Shown one piece after another: positions 1-5,837 of a stretch of 7,434 bases of DNA. How positions within the stretch are numbered: position 1 is the stretch's first letter; every line of letters starts with the position of its first letter. Origin of the DNA: Nanobdellota archaeon. Lineage in GTDB: Archaea > Nanobdellota > Nanobdellia > Woesearchaeales > GCA-2686295. Both the position numbers and the translations under genes were made by a program. Location: the NCBI GenBank assembly GCA_018812505.1, contig JAHJDK010000078.1:1-7434 (forward strand). The letters run 5' to 3'. Under the pieces are notes generated by a model, which saw only the letters and a program-made list of their open reading frames with translations, did no database searches and was not told the DNA's origin.

Positions 1-67
1 AACAACGTAAATTTTATAGTTGTAAAATATATGAAAACGCTAATAGTAGGCTAACAAAATTTAAACA

Positions 68-113
68 TATAAAAGTTCGCAAAATCTGCAATAAGCGAGC
101 TTATATTAATTAA
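68..113 (+). repeat. Module-boundary repeat, copy 1 of 3
   Basis: The core TATAAAAGTTCGC is identical in three places in the window, and weaker similarity continues for about 30 bases to an AT-rich end (TTAATTAA here). AGTTCGC at 74-80 is answered by an imperfect inverted copy, GCGAGC, at 95-100. The site can be read as two 11-bp arms (74-84 and 91-101) around a 6-bp centre (85-90). This copy ends directly before the ATG of the first gene. It could be a recombination site or a regulatory element. That it repeats is seen directly; its role is inference. Confidence 0.75.
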
Positions 114-743
114 ATGATTTTTGCACTAACAGATTATTGCAACTACATTTTTCAAAAGAATAAATATTCACCTGTTGTTTTGAATTCTCATGGGTTAAAA
201 ATTGCTAATAAAGAAAATTTTCCATCATTTGAGAATATTCCTCCTATAAGCATTATATATTGTCACACTAGAGGTTGTTTTAATAGCTGGCTTGTAATGT
301 ATTATACAAATAGTGTTCTTTCACATACTGCCATGTTTCTTGAAAATGGATTACTTTTAGATGTAACTACAAGTGGAGTTATACAACATAGTGCTAGCGA
401 CTATTTAGATAATAAAAGCTATTTAATAATCTTATCAATTCAAAAAACTAAGGATGAGATTAACGAGTGTTTGAATCGCGCACGTTCTATGATTGGTTGT
501 GATTTTAATTGGGGTGGGATTTTCTATTTTTGGCTGTTAATACTTTTTGGTAACAACGAAGAATGGCGCTTAAAGCATTCGCTCGATGTTTTATTTATTA
601 TTTTAATATTTTCTTTTATAAACTCAGGGTTTTTATTTCTTGGGTTTGTGTATGTAATACTTACAGGCATGTTTGTTATTAAAAGGATGGTCTTGGAGAA
701 TGAAAAAGTGTATTTTTTAAAGAACGAAGAAGATAGTTTTTAA
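114..743 (+). CDS. Membrane protein with permuted NlpC/P60 (YiiX-like) papain-fold features
   Basis: This is a 209-residue protein with no assigned name. Residues 46-130 look like a circularly permuted NlpC/P60 (YiiX/YebB-like) domain: a hydrophobic strand with C50 and C55, then SHTAMFLENG (H71 as candidate catalytic histidine), a G-V-I segment and a DYL motif, and later an A-x3-IG segment near 124-128. In that family this fold carries amidase, peptidase or acyltransferase activity. Beyond this region the protein is strongly hydrophobic (about 136-146 and 156-190), suggesting two or three membrane segments and a charged C-terminal tail. The usual late catalytic cysteine (a YC-type motif) is not evident; C129 is the only cysteine near the right place. 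The enzyme may therefore be degenerate or use a different residue. No good Shine-Dalgarno precedes the ATG, which lies directly against the repeat element. The next gene starts 13 bases after the stop, so the two are probably one transcript. The family call is tentative. Confidence 0.6.
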   Translation: MIFALTDYCNYIFQKNKYSPVVLNSHGLKIANKENFPSFENIPPISIIYCHTRGCFNSWLVMYYTNSVLSHTAMFLENGLLLDVTTSGVIQHSASDYLDNKSYLIILSIQKTKDEINECLNRARSMIGCDFNWGGIFYFWLLILFGNNEEWRLKHSLDVLFIILIFSFINSGFLFLGFVYVILTGMFVIKRMVLENEKVYFLKNEEDSF

Positions 744-756
744 TTAAACGTTAATT

Positions 757-1518
757 ATGTTAAGTAGAGAAAATATGTACTTGGAAGAGTTTTCAAAAAC
801 ACTATTAGAACTCATAAATTATAGTTCTAAAATGAATGCGCTGCTAGAAGCTGTTTCTGCAGATGGTGATAGCGCTTATGCAATTCTCATGGAAGCATCT
901 CCCGAATTTCAAGAGGGGCATAATAAAATTAATTCACTTACAGCTGACTTAAAACAGATACTTATTGCTATAAAAGGATTTCCATTAACAATGCCAGATG
1001 AAAAAACGAAGGAATTTTTTGAGAAAGCCTCTAATATTTTAGAGAAAAACTTTTCTGAAAAAGATTTTTATAAATTTGTTGAATTGCAATTCGTAACGCA
1101 AAGCAATGAATTTTCACAAAGATTAAAAGATGTTAATAGACTTTATTTGCAAGGATATCTGCACAAAAGAACTTCCAGTCTTTATAACGAAGCAGTAAAT
1201 TGTTATGTTTATGGTTTTTATAATGCTACTTGCGTTTTATGTAGGGCTATTTCAGAATTAATTGCTAAACGATATATTGATCACCGTGGAGAAGGTAATT
1301 TATTATGTTGCATAGACAAGGAAAAGAAACTATATACTATCCCTGGTTTATTAAACAAATTATCTGTATCTAAAGAGATTCTTCAATTATATCGAAATAT
1401 ACATTCAAGTGCTGATAAAGTTCTACATGTAATGGATGTAAAGATTTCTCAAGATGAGGCATTAAAAACAATTAAAAAACTTCAAGAATTTATAGGGGAT
1501 TTTCCAAAATGTATTTGA
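757..1518 (+). CDS. DUF4145/HEPN-like helical protein
   Basis: This is a predicted 253-residue soluble, largely helical protein. Residues 143-170 (NEAVNCYVYGFYNAT, then R163-A-I-S-E167) match the pattern of DUF4145/HEPN-type domains, in which a helix with A-x-x-C...G-x-x-x-A...R-x-x-x-E packs against a later helix. The later helix here is 208-224, with R213-N-I-H216 and H224, resembling the R...N...H region of HEPN RNases, though the canonical R-x4-6-H spacing is not clean. HEPN proteins often act as RNases in toxin-antitoxin or abortive-infection systems, and DUF4145 proteins are frequent in defence loci. The N-terminal 100 residues are helical and not recognised. The start has a poor ribosome site; M7 at 775, preceded by a weak GTAGAGA, is an alternative. 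It probably works with or is co-expressed with the upstream membrane protein, 13 bases away. The family assignment is from pattern memory; nuclease activity is inference. Confidence 0.6.
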   Translation: MLSRENMYLEEFSKTLLELINYSSKMNALLEAVSADGDSAYAILMEASPEFQEGHNKINSLTADLKQILIAIKGFPLTMPDEKTKEFFEKASNILEKNFSEKDFYKFVELQFVTQSNEFSQRLKDVNRLYLQGYLHKRTSSLYNEAVNCYVYGFYNATCVLCRAISELIAKRYIDHRGEGNLLCCIDKEKKLYTIPGLLNKLSVSKEILQLYRNIHSSADKVLHVMDVKISQDEALKTIKKLQEFIGDFPKCI

Positions 1519-1543
1519 TTGTTGAGGTATAAACACTTATAAA
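1515..1543 (+). promoter_or_regulatory. Possible sigma70-type promoter for the ATPase gene
   Basis: TTGATT (1515-1520) and TATAAA (1538-1543) are separated by 17 bases, a good match to -35 and -10 boxes, placing the start of transcription near 1550 and a leader of about 50 bases. The -35 box overlaps the stop codon of the preceding gene and the -10 box is the start of repeat copy 2. The other two copies lack a recognisable -35 at this spacing, so the repeat is not simply a promoter. Confidence 0.35.
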
Positions 1544-1580
1544 AGTTCGCTAACCTGCAATAAGTGAATTTATTGATTAA
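1538..1580 (+). repeat. Module-boundary repeat, copy 2 of 3
   Basis: This copy shares TATAAAAGTTCGC with the other two, and CTGCAATAAG with copy 1. Arms: AGTTCGCTAAC at 1544-1554 and ATAAGTGAATT at 1560-1570, with a 5-base centre, one shorter than in copies 1 and 3. A perfect 7-bp inverted repeat, CACTTAT (1534-1540) and ATAAGTG (1560-1566), overlaps it and is specific to this copy. It lies between the stop of the HEPN-like gene and the start of the ATPase gene. Confidence 0.75.
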
Positions 1581-1600
1581 ACTTTGATTAGGAGTGAAAA

Positions 1601-4210
1601 GTGTCTTTACTAAAAGAAATTCTAGCTTGGACTATCAGTGGTCTCACTGATTGGCAGCGCGATGCTATTCGCCGCTTGTTTCAAAAGCAAACACTTAATG
1701 AGCAGGATTATATTGATTTGTACGCAATGTTGAAGTCTTCGCATGGTATCCTCGATTCGCAAAATCGAAAGCCTATTCCATTTTCTCAATCATTTCTTCC
1801 AGCACAGGTTGAAAGTTCCGCCCCTGTTATTATTCAAGCGATGAGAGATTTAAAAGATGTCAATCTTATCGGGGACGGAGAAAATTTAAAATTTTCAGCA
1901 AAGGGAATGACCTTAATTTATGGTGGGAATGGATCTGGTAAATCTGGATACTCTCGTGTGTTAAAACAAGCATGTAGGGCTCGTGATGTGCTGGAGGTTG
2001 TACATCCTAATGCTTTTGATTTGAAGGCTGTTCACAATATTCCTGAAGCGATTTTTGATGTTTTGATTGATGAAAAAGTGAAGTCCATTGCTTGGAGACA
2101 AGGACAAGAACCACCTGATGAACTTTCTACTATTGCTGTATTTGATTGTCGCTGTGCGCGCACGTATCTTAATTCAGAACGAGATGTAGCATATCTACCT
2201 TATGGTTTAGATATTGTAGAAAATCTTGGGCAAGAAGTCTTGCCTCAATTAATGCAGCGATTGAATGCAGAAATTGCTAATATTAGTGTGGATACCACAT
2301 CTTTTGCTGATTTATTGGGGGATACAGTTGTGGGTAAAACGATTTCATCCCTTAGCGAGAAAACTGATCCAACAAGTATAGTAAAACTTGCTACGCTTGA
2401 GGAGGATGAAAGAAAAAGACTGAATGCTCTTGAGAAGATGTTATCTGAGAATGATCCAAAGACCAAAGCAAAAAGTATAAGAATTTTAGCGGGACGGATA
2501 GATAGCTTAATTAGCCGGATAAATGCTGTAGTAACTTATGTTGGTAAATCAGCAATAGAAACACTAATCGTTTGTGACAGTGCTACTGAAGTTGCAATTA
2601 AAGCCGAATCTATAGCGGTGGAGAATTTTAGAAAAGGAGAACAGCTCCTTTTAGGCACAGGAGATGAGGCATGGAAGCTGCTCTTTGAATCCGCGCGACG
2701 GTTTTCGACAGAGGTAGCTTACCCCAAGAAACCTTTTCCTAACACAGAATCTGGCTCTAAATGTCCATTATGTCAGCAAATCTTAGATGAAAAAGCAGTT
2801 CAACGCATGAGAAGATTCGAAGACTTTGTAAAACAAGAGGCTTCGAAAGTTTCAAGAGAAAAACAGAAACAGCGCGAATCAGCAAAGAAGTATATTGCGG
2901 ATGCAACACTTAGTTTGGGCCTGGATACTGCTATTTTAGAAGAGTTAAAACAGCTGGATGATGGATTGCCAAATCTTTTACAAGAGTTCGACAAAAAGAT
3001 TGAAGTTCGTAAGGGGTGGATATTGAATGCTTTAAAAACGCATGTGTGGAGTAATTATCCCTCGATTGAAGATGATCCTCGTATGGGATTAAAAGGTATT
3101 TCATCAAAACTGATTCTTCAAGCAGAAGAGTTAGAAAGGTCTGCGGATGAGAAACAAAGGAAAGCGCTTAATGCTGAATGCTCAGAATTGCGAGTGCGAA
3201 ATAATCTTGCAACACGACATAAGGCTATATTAGATTTAATTCAGCGAATGAAGATCAAGGCTAAGTTAGAAGAATGTAAAGATGATTTAAAAACAAGAGT
3301 AATTTCTGATAAGGCAAAAGAATTTGCAAGTCGCGCTGTTACTACAGCATTGAAGAATGCCCTGGATACAGAATTTCAACGTTTAGGAGTTGGGCATATT
3401 AAGACAAAACTTAATGAGCGCGTTGAACAAGCAAAAATGAAGCACAAACTTCTTTTAGACCTTCCTATGTCAAAAAAAATAGATGAAATTTTAAGTGAGG
3501 GAGAACAGCGGGCTATTGCTATTGGTTCATTTCTCGCCGAATTGCATTTATCTGGACACAAGGGTGGAATAGTGTTCGACGATCCAGTTTCTTCTCTTGA
3601 TCACTATCGTAGAAAAGATGTTGCGTTGCGTCTGGTTGAAGAGTCCAAGACTCGACAGGTTATTATCTTAACGCATGACACCGCCTTCCTAGGGGAGTTG
3701 CGCGATATGATAGAGCAGCAGGACGCTGATTGTTTAACATCTTTTTTAGAGTGGAAAGGAGGAAAACCTGGGCATGTGTGTTGCGGGTTGCCTTGGGATC
3801 ATAAGACTTATAATGAGCGTTTGGATATACAGGAAAAAAATCAAAAATACTTAGAAAATAGTTGGCAAGTATACCCTAGCGAAGAAAATAAAAATAATAT
3901 GCGCCACGAATACAACTTTTTACGCGCAACTATTGAACGTGTTATTCAGGATGTTGTCTTTAGCGGCGTTATTAGGCGGTATCGTGACTGGATTAAAGTA
4001 TCTGATCTCAGTAATGTTGTTGGCTTCTCGAACATTGAATGTAAAGAGATACTCCGGCTACATAAAAGATGTTGTGATGTCATCAGTGCGCATGATTCTT
4101 CTTCGGTAAAGAATGCATCTGTGCCAACGGCTGTAGAATTAGGCGAGGATATTGTCAAGTTGAAGCAATTAATTGAAATTATTAAGAGTAGGAGAAAGTT
4201 GTCAGCTTAG
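1601..4210 (+). CDS. SMC/Rad50-like ATPase, possible RloC-type anticodon nuclease
   Basis: This 869-residue ABC/SMC-type ATPase of the AAA_13 kind has all ATP-site elements: Walker A GGNGSGKS (108-115), ABC signature LSEGEQ (631-636), Walker B IVFDD (657-661), D-loop SSLDH (664-668) and H-loop THD (691-693). A long charged helical region separates the two halves and contains CPLC (388-391), like a Rad50/RloC zinc hook. The N-terminal 50 residues, with DWQRDAIRRL, form a helical domain seen in related defence ATPases. After the ATPase, the last 110 residues carry R775-x3-E779 and histidines at 821 and 831, reminiscent of the Arg-Glu-His triad of PrrC/RloC anticodon nucleases (HEPN superfamily), although the E-to-H distance is 42 or 52 here against about 32 in PrrC as I recall. 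The GTG start at 1601 is supported by AGGAG (1590-1594) at good spacing. The gene looks richer in G+C than its neighbours, suggesting separate acquisition. No restriction-modification genes are adjacent. The ATPase call is firm; the nuclease is inference. Confidence 0.85.
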   Translation: MSLLKEILAWTISGLTDWQRDAIRRLFQKQTLNEQDYIDLYAMLKSSHGILDSQNRKPIPFSQSFLPAQVESSAPVIIQAMRDLKDVNLIGDGENLKFSAKGMTLIYGGNGSGKSGYSRVLKQACRARDVLEVVHPNAFDLKAVHNIPEAIFDVLIDEKVKSIAWRQGQEPPDELSTIAVFDCRCARTYLNSERDVAYLPYGLDIVENLGQEVLPQLMQRLNAEIANISVDTTSFADLLGDTVVGKTISSLSEKTDPTSIVKLATLEEDERKRLNALEKMLSENDPKTKAKSIRILAGRIDSLISRINAVVTYVGKSAIETLIVCDSATEVAIKAESIAVENFRKGEQLLLGTGDEAWKLLFESARRFSTEVAYPKKPFPNTESGSKCPLCQQILDEKAVQRMRRFEDFVKQEASKVSREKQKQRESAKKYIADATLSLGLDTAILEELKQLDDGLPNLLQEFDKKIEVRKGWILNALKTHVWSNYPSIEDDPRMGLKGISSKLILQAEELERSADEKQRKALNAECSELRVRNNLATRHKAILDLIQRMKIKAKLEECKDDLKTRVISDKAKEFASRAVTTALKNALDTEFQRLGVGHIKTKLNERVEQAKMKHKLLLDLPMSKKIDEILSEGEQRAIAIGSFLAELHLSGHKGGIVFDDPVSSLDHYRRKDVALRLVEESKTRQVIILTHDTAFLGELRDMIEQQDADCLTSFLEWKGGKPGHVCCGLPWDHKTYNERLDIQEKNQKYLENSWQVYPSEENKNNMRHEYNFLRATIERVIQDVVFSGVIRRYRDWIKVSDLSNVVGFSNIECKEILRLHKRCCDVISAHDSSSVKNASVPTAVELGEDIVKLKQLIEIIKSRRKLSA

Positions 4211-4284
4211 AAACCGTGATTATGTCTTAAGAAGTTTCAATATATATTGGTCAAATAAACTTATATGAAAAAGTTGGGGAAAAT

Positions 4285-4437
4285 ATGGCAGATAAAAATT
4301 ATTGTGTAGCAAAGTGCAAATGTGGTAAGAGTTGTAAGGTAAATAAAGATAATCCTGAAGATAAAGATGTTTGTTGCCATTTTCGCATGTATGAAAAAAA
4401 TTTAGATCGCATTATATTTGTTTTTGCAAATAATTGA
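4285..4437 (+). CDS. Small cysteine-rich protein, unknown function
   Basis: This is a 50-residue ORF with a good Shine-Dalgarno (GGGGA, 4276-4280) at short spacing, 74 bases after the ATPase gene and inside the same repeat-bounded block. It has six cysteines and a histidine: C7, C11, C13, C17 and C30-C31-H32, followed by a lysine/aspartate-rich stretch and a hydrophobic C-terminus (about 43-48). Paired C-x3-C-x-C-x3-C and CCH groups suggest metal (zinc or iron) binding, although the spacing does not match a standard zinc ribbon that I recognise. Its position suggests co-transcription with the ATPase, as an accessory, antitoxin-like or metal-sensing partner, but this is conjecture. It could also be a chance ORF; the ribosome site and the cysteine pattern argue against that. 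Confidence 0.55.
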   Translation: MADKNYCVAKCKCGKSCKVNKDNPEDKDVCCHFRMYEKNLDRIIFVFANN

Positions 4438-4517
4438 TAGTGGGATATTATTGCGCTCAAGAATATAGCTTTGTATGTTTATGGTGAATTTGCATAGGAT
4501 TATTTATGTGTGGAGCA

Positions 4518-4561
4518 TATAAAAGTTCGCAAAATATGTATTGTGTGAACATATTAGTTGA
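4518..4561 (+). repeat. Module-boundary repeat, copy 3 of 3
   Basis: CATATAAAAGTTCGCAAAAT (4516-4535) is identical to copy 1 over 20 bases. Arms: AGTTCGCAAAA (4524-4534) and TTGTGTGAACA (4541-4551) around the 6-base centre TATGTA. GTTCGC (4525-4530) and GTGAAC (4545-4550) are inverted, with one G-T pair. Of the three copies, this one looks most like a bacterial dif site. It lies 80 bases after the small cysteine-rich ORF and about 280 bases before the next ORF. Confidence 0.75.
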
Positions 4562-4622
4562 GATGTAATGATGTTATGTAGGAATTTAAAAAAAAGATGT
4601 TTATTTTCTGATTTTTAAAAGC

Positions 4623-4701
4623 ATGCTGATTGGGGCTATAGACAACTTAAAATACACAAATCCGTCACAATACACTTCCTCTATAGTTGATAATTCAGCA
4701 T
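4623..4701. repeat. Nested inverted repeat with A/C-rich loop
   Basis: ATGCTGA (4623-4629) pairs with TCAGCAT (4695-4701), and inside it CTATAG (4636-4641) pairs with CTATAG (4681-4686). The 39-base loop is almost free of G and contains AATACAC twice (4651-4657 and 4669-4675). This may be a structured RNA or a protein-binding site; chance is possible given the base composition. Confidence 0.4.
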
Positions 4702-4755
4702 TTCTAAGCACTTACGCATTAGTTTAATTAGTTTGTAAACCGGAAGGTCGTAAAG

Positions 4756-4781
4756 TTTCTATTTTCTAGAAGAAAAGGAAA
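4756..4781. other. AT-rich hairpin, possible weak terminator
   Basis: TTTC (4756-4759) and TTTTCT (4762-4767) pair with AGAAAA (4771-4776) and GAAA (4778-4781) around a 3-base loop, interrupted by a small internal loop. Seven T residues follow at 4792-4798, but ten bases after the stem, too far for a standard intrinsic terminator. It sits just before the small ORF at 4844. Confidence 0.3.
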
Positions 4782-4843
4782 GTTGATTAGATTTTTTTGA
4801 ATACAATCTCTATACCCTATGAGCTAAGAAGAAAGGTGAACAA

Positions 4844-5005
4844 ATGAATTCTTTTAGAAGAGCAAGTGAATCGTTTACTAGGGCAATGCAAATTTCTGGG
4901 ATTGAACCAGAAGATGAAGCTTTCTTTGAAGGCATGGCGTATATGGCAAATGGATTTGAGGATTTATTATTAGTAATTGATGAAATTAAAGATTCAAAAA
5001 ACTGA
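4844..5005 (+). CDS. 53-residue acidic protein, unknown
   Basis: This small ORF has a good ribosome site (AAAGGTG, 4833-4839) at proper spacing before an ATG, and encodes a 53-residue acidic, probably helical protein. The N-terminus is basic (R5, R6) and the rest is rich in Glu/Asp, with an FEDLLLVIDEI segment near the end that would form an amphipathic helix. I recognise no family. It sits between repeat copy 3 and the candidate retron RNA (60 bases before its predicted start), so it could be an extra retron component, a small regulator or an unrelated passenger. It is short, but the start signal and ordinary codon use support a real gene. A longer antisense reading frame over it has no supporting features. 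Confidence 0.5.
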   Translation: MNSFRRASESFTRAMQISGIEPEDEAFFEGMAYMANGFEDLLLVIDEIKDSKN

Positions 5006-5064
5006 TTAACTGATGATATCCATTCATTGAATATTGAAAGAGAGAGTTTCCTGTTTTGGAAAAA

Positions 5065-5242
5065 ATAAAGAATATAGCCTGATTTGTTGACCCTTGTCAA
5101 AGAAGTTTTCAGTCTAGTATTTAAAGTTAGTTATTTCTTGGGGGGAGTCCTAGATTTTGTAAAATGTTTTTATAAAAATTTCGTAATGACTATTTTCAAA
5201 AAGATGAAAACGTTGATATAATTCATATATATTATTCTTGAT
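5065..5242 (+). ncRNA. Candidate retron msr-msd RNA
   Basis: This is about 178 bases directly upstream of the NDT gene, the position of the ncRNA in Ec86-type retrons. The ends can pair as a1/a2: AAGAATA (5068-5074) with TATTCTT (5233-5239), extended past one mismatch by 5065-5066 with 5241-5242. TAGCC follows a1, with G5077 as candidate branching guanosine. The msr-like part has a hairpin TTGAC-CCTT-GTCAA (5087-5100). The msd-like part is an AT-rich interrupted hairpin: TTTT (5155-5158), AT (5164-5165), TTTTT (5167-5171) and AAAAT against ATTTT, AAAAA, AT and AAAA within about 5190-5210. The RT downstream is clearly a retron RT, so an RNA is expected nearby. The weak pairing and AT-rich background keep this tentative. 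Confidence 0.45.
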
Positions 5243-5255
5243 AAAGGGCTTCTGA

Positions 5256-5834
5256 ATGACAGATAATTTTAAAAAACCTGCTGGAGATATATTTGAAAAA
5301 TATAGAAATGAAATAACAGATCTTCATGAAAATACTCACTTTACTGTCTTCCTTTGTGGTCCTTCAATAAAAAAATTATCTGAGCTTGGAGCTACTCTTA
5401 GAAAGAATATTCATGAGACTCTGTTGAGTAATGGTTTTAAAGTGTTTTTAGGCGAAGATGATGGTTTGGAGGAATTGAGAAAAAAATATTCTGCAAATGC
5501 CCAATCTAATGAGCTTAAGTTTATTGAGAACCATTGTAATGCTATTATTTTGATAGCATCTAGCGTAGGTGCTTATTGTGAGCTTGGGGCATTTACCAAA
5601 CATATACTTGATTCAGAAAAAGATATAGATTTTATTTTACTGATTGATAAAGAGCATGAAGGAAAATCATCATATTTAAATTCTGGTCCAGCAGCTATAG
5701 TGGAACACAAGATAGGAAAAGTGTTCTATGAGGAGTTAGACTCTTATGATACTAAGGATATAATTGAGAGATTAAAGCAAAATAGAGCTATGTTTTTTAT
5801 GGATAGAAGGGGTAAACCTCTTAAAGGGAAATAA
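5256..5834 (+). CDS. Retron NDT-like effector (nucleoside deoxyribosyltransferase fold)
   Basis: This 192-residue protein resembles the N-terminal domain of the Ec86 (Eco1) retron effector, which is related to nucleoside 2-deoxyribosyltransferases. Shared marks from memory are a FLCGPS strand-loop (32-37; Ec86 has FLCGG), an E-D motif near 67-69, ELGAF (109-113) with E109 as candidate catalytic glutamate, and SSYLNSGP (138-145; SFINYGP in Ec86). The family hydrolyses or transfers N-glycosidic bonds; in the Ec86 system the effector is held in check by RT-msDNA and acts as the toxic arm against phage. Unlike Ec86, no winged-helix DNA-binding domain follows; the protein ends soon after the NDT domain with a basic tail. 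The ATG has a good site (AAAGGG, 5243-5248). The RT starts three bases after the stop, so the genes are surely an operon. The call is confident for the fold and by inference for the toxic role. Confidence 0.82.
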   Translation: MTDNFKKPAGDIFEKYRNEITDLHENTHFTVFLCGPSIKKLSELGATLRKNIHETLLSNGFKVFLGEDDGLEELRKKYSANAQSNELKFIENHCNAIILIASSVGAYCELGAFTKHILDSEKDIDFILLIDKEHEGKSSYLNSGPAAIVEHKIGKVFYEELDSYDTKDIIERLKQNRAMFFMDRRGKPLKGK

Positions 5835-5837
5835 TAC

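Larger units (their letters stand above)
4438..4843. other. 406-base stretch without a convincing gene
   Basis: I see no convincing coding sequence on either strand. The stretch holds repeat copy 3 (4518-4561), an A-rich tract, a nested inverted repeat (4623-4701) with an A/C-rich loop, and an AT-rich hairpin (4756-4781) followed ten bases later by seven T residues. Such structure could belong to a non-coding RNA, a leader or transcription signals for the small ORF at 4844. Confidence 0.5.

Noticed and set aside
2245..2466. Minus-strand reading frames inside the ATPase gene (also near 2800-2994, 3376-3561, 3946-4158)
   Set aside because: They lie antisense to a well-supported gene with intact motifs, have no ribosome sites of note and give low-complexity Ser/Phe-rich products.
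68..4561. The three repeats as integron attC sites
   Set aside because: No RYYYAAC/GTTRRRY core pairs flank them in the right arrangement, and no integrase gene is in the window. The two-armed structure is also shorter than usual attC sites.
5087..5100. TTGAC-N4-GTCAA as an operator with TTGACC as a -35 box
   Set aside because: No convincing -10 box at 16-18 bases; it fits better as the first msr hairpin inside the candidate retron RNA.
4810..5100. Minus-strand 96-codon reading frame
   Set aside because: It is antisense to the 53-codon ORF, which has a better start signal, and runs into the candidate retron RNA; no recognisable protein features.
5167..5190. TTTTTATAAAAA palindrome and the following TTTCGTAATGAC as a degenerate fourth repeat copy
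   Set aside because: Similarity to the core is limited to AT-rich bases and TCG; the right arm is not recognisable. Better explained as part of the candidate msd stem.
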